From Belnapia arida (GTDB lineage: Bacteria > Pseudomonadota > Alphaproteobacteria > Acetobacterales > Acetobacteraceae): a stretch of DNA of 64,000 bases. The stretch is from positions 558,001 through 622,000 of the forward strand of contig NZ_JAETWB010000001.1 in assembly GCF_016773205.1 (NCBI RefSeq), read 5' to 3'. Below the pieces are notes generated by a model. It was not told where the DNA came from and did no database searches. It saw only the letters and a list, made by a program, of their open reading frames with translations. The number at the start of each line of letters is the position of its first letter. Within the stretch, counting starts at the first letter, position 1. Of this stretch, positions 63,371-64,000 are shown one piece after another. A program made the position numbers and the translations under genes.

Positions 63371-64000
63371 CTATAGGACGGGCGCCGCCGCTTGGCTATC
63401 GACGGTTGGGAGAGCGAGCCGCCGGTAGAGGGCGACGAGGCGCTCCGCCTCGGCCGGCCAGCCATAGCGGGTGCTGGCGGCAAGGCGGCCGGCGCTGCCG
63501 AGGCGGGCGCGGAGGCCGGGCTCCGCCAGTGCCCGGATGGCGGCGGCGATGGCGCCGGGGTCGCCGGTCTCCACCAACCGGCCGCATTCGGCTTCGCGGA
63601 TGATCGCCGCGACCTCGGTGGCGAAGGCCGGGGCGATGACCGGCAGGCCGGCCAGCATCGCATCGAACAGCTTGTGCGGCAGGGCGAGCTGGTGGTTGCG
63701 CTCGCCCGGCTGGAACAAGACAAGGGCGATATCGGCCTCGGCCATGAGCGCCAGCGCCTCGGCATGCGGGCGCCAGCCCAGGCATTCGATGCGGGGGGTG
63801 AGGCCGAGCCGGGCGGCCTCGGTGGTGAAGTCGCCCTCCGACCCATCGGTGAAGCGGCCGATGAGGCGGAGGCGCGTGTCGGGCGGCAGCAGGGTGAGGG
63901 CGGCCAGCAGCTGCGGCCAGCCACGACTGCGGGTCATTGCCCCGGCATGGGCCAGGGTGAGGGGGCCGGGGCGGTGCTCGCGGGGGGCGAGGGTGACGGG
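63371..64000 (-). CDS. Glycosyltransferase family 4 protein, C-terminal part (runs off right edge)
   Basis: The last 209 codons of a GT-B glycosyltransferase. After LTLAHAGAMTRSRGWPQLLA, it contains the Rossmann core RLIGRFTDGSEGDF, ECLGWRPHAEALALMAEADI, and the donor-binding HQLALPHKLFDAMLAGLPVI, where the usual E-x7-E is relaxed. It transfers a sugar in exopolysaccharide or LPS assembly. It ends seven bases before the dehydratase start, showing an operon that enters from the right. The N-terminal acceptor domain is outside the window. Confidence 0.82.
   Translation of the reverse strand, partial: PVTLAPREHRPGPLTLAHAGAMTRSRGWPQLLAALTLLPPDTRLRLIGRFTDGSEGDFTTEAARLGLTPRIECLGWRPHAEALALMAEADIALVLFQPGERNHQLALPHKLFDAMLAGLPVIAPAFATEVAAIIREAECGRLVETGDPGAIAAAIRALAEPGLRARLGSAGRLAASTRYGWPAEAERLVALYRRLALPTVDSQAAAPVL

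Noticed and set aside
1-64000. CRISPR arrays, tRNA/rRNA genes, insertion sequences, prophage or integrase genes
   Set aside because: Looked for direct-repeat arrays, transposase motifs and RNA-like intergenic segments; gaps are all under 300 bases and none show such features.

Overview
This window is bacterial chromosome of very high GC. The mixture of families (Bug/TTT and TRAP binding proteins, DUF1194, DUF3775, hybrid PAS kinases, CaiB-type CoA transferase, AtzG/AtzE pair), the dense ATGA/GTGA gene overlaps and one exact general-stress sigma-factor (EcfG-type) promoter point to an alphaproteobacterium, most likely an Acetobacteraceae/Roseomonas-like member of the Rhodospirillales. The lineage is an inference; no rRNA, tRNA, CRISPR array, insertion sequence or phage gene was seen.

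Layout. 1-4789: edge of a diacylglycerol-kinase-like gene, then a catabolic set (carboxymuconolactone decarboxylase family, 3-hydroxyisobutyrate-dehydrogenase family, MBL-fold lactonase-like, molybdopterin hydroxylase large subunit). 4989-7802: a single-domain response regulator and a hybrid PAS histidine kinase that meet tail to tail on a shared TGATCA. 7865-9794: AtzG-like, AtzE-like amidase and a cupin (minus strand). 9925-28829: the centrepiece, eight co-directional, almost gapless genes (glgE, treS-pep2, glgB, glgX, treZ, malQ, treY, otsA) forming a closed trehalose/alpha-glucan cycle; GlgE carries a long N-terminal GH13-like domain that has lost its catalytic residues. 28899-33529: a TRAP transporter, a dihydropyrimidinase-type hydrolase and an unknown protein in one operon. 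33533-37091: AlkA-like glycosylase, an OmpR/EnvZ-type two-component pair with a striking GCAAC repeat array upstream, and a small HTH regulator. 37110-41819: Bug-type binding protein, a Pro/Gly-rich exported protein, enoyl-CoA hydratase, CoA transferase, enolase-superfamily enzyme. 41836-43877: CobW-type metallochaperone GTPase coupled to a WD40 protein. 44176-48786: a DUF302 gene broken by an amber codon, an exported alpha/beta hydrolase, and a divergent winged-helix/NB-ATPase/TPR regulator. 48813-52870: pseudo-receiver, omega-amino-acid aminotransferase, DUF29, GST, FkbM methyltransferase. 52860-55678: a Ca2+/H+ antiporter pseudogene with three lesions, an Asp/Glu/hydantoin racemase-family protein lacking one catalytic Cys, a small exported protein with a consensus EcfG promoter, and DUF3775. 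55815-64000: DUF1194 VWA protein, DegT-type sugar aminotransferase, DHA2 efflux pump, Gfo/Idh/MocA oxidoreductase, exported beta-carbonic anhydrase, CapD-type nucleotide-sugar dehydratase and the C-terminal part of a group-4 glycosyltransferase at the right edge (a polysaccharide locus continues beyond).

How it works together. In the central cluster TreY/TreZ release trehalose from linear glucan, TreS turns trehalose into maltose, the fused Pep2 kinase makes maltose-1-phosphate, GlgE polymerises it, GlgB branches it, and GlgX/MalQ trim it; OtsA adds a de novo entry via trehalose-6-phosphate, although no OtsB, GlgA, GlgC or GlgP lies in the window. This is a compatible-solute/storage-carbon module suited to osmotic or desiccation stress, consistent with the stress-type promoter elements seen here and at 55114-55138.
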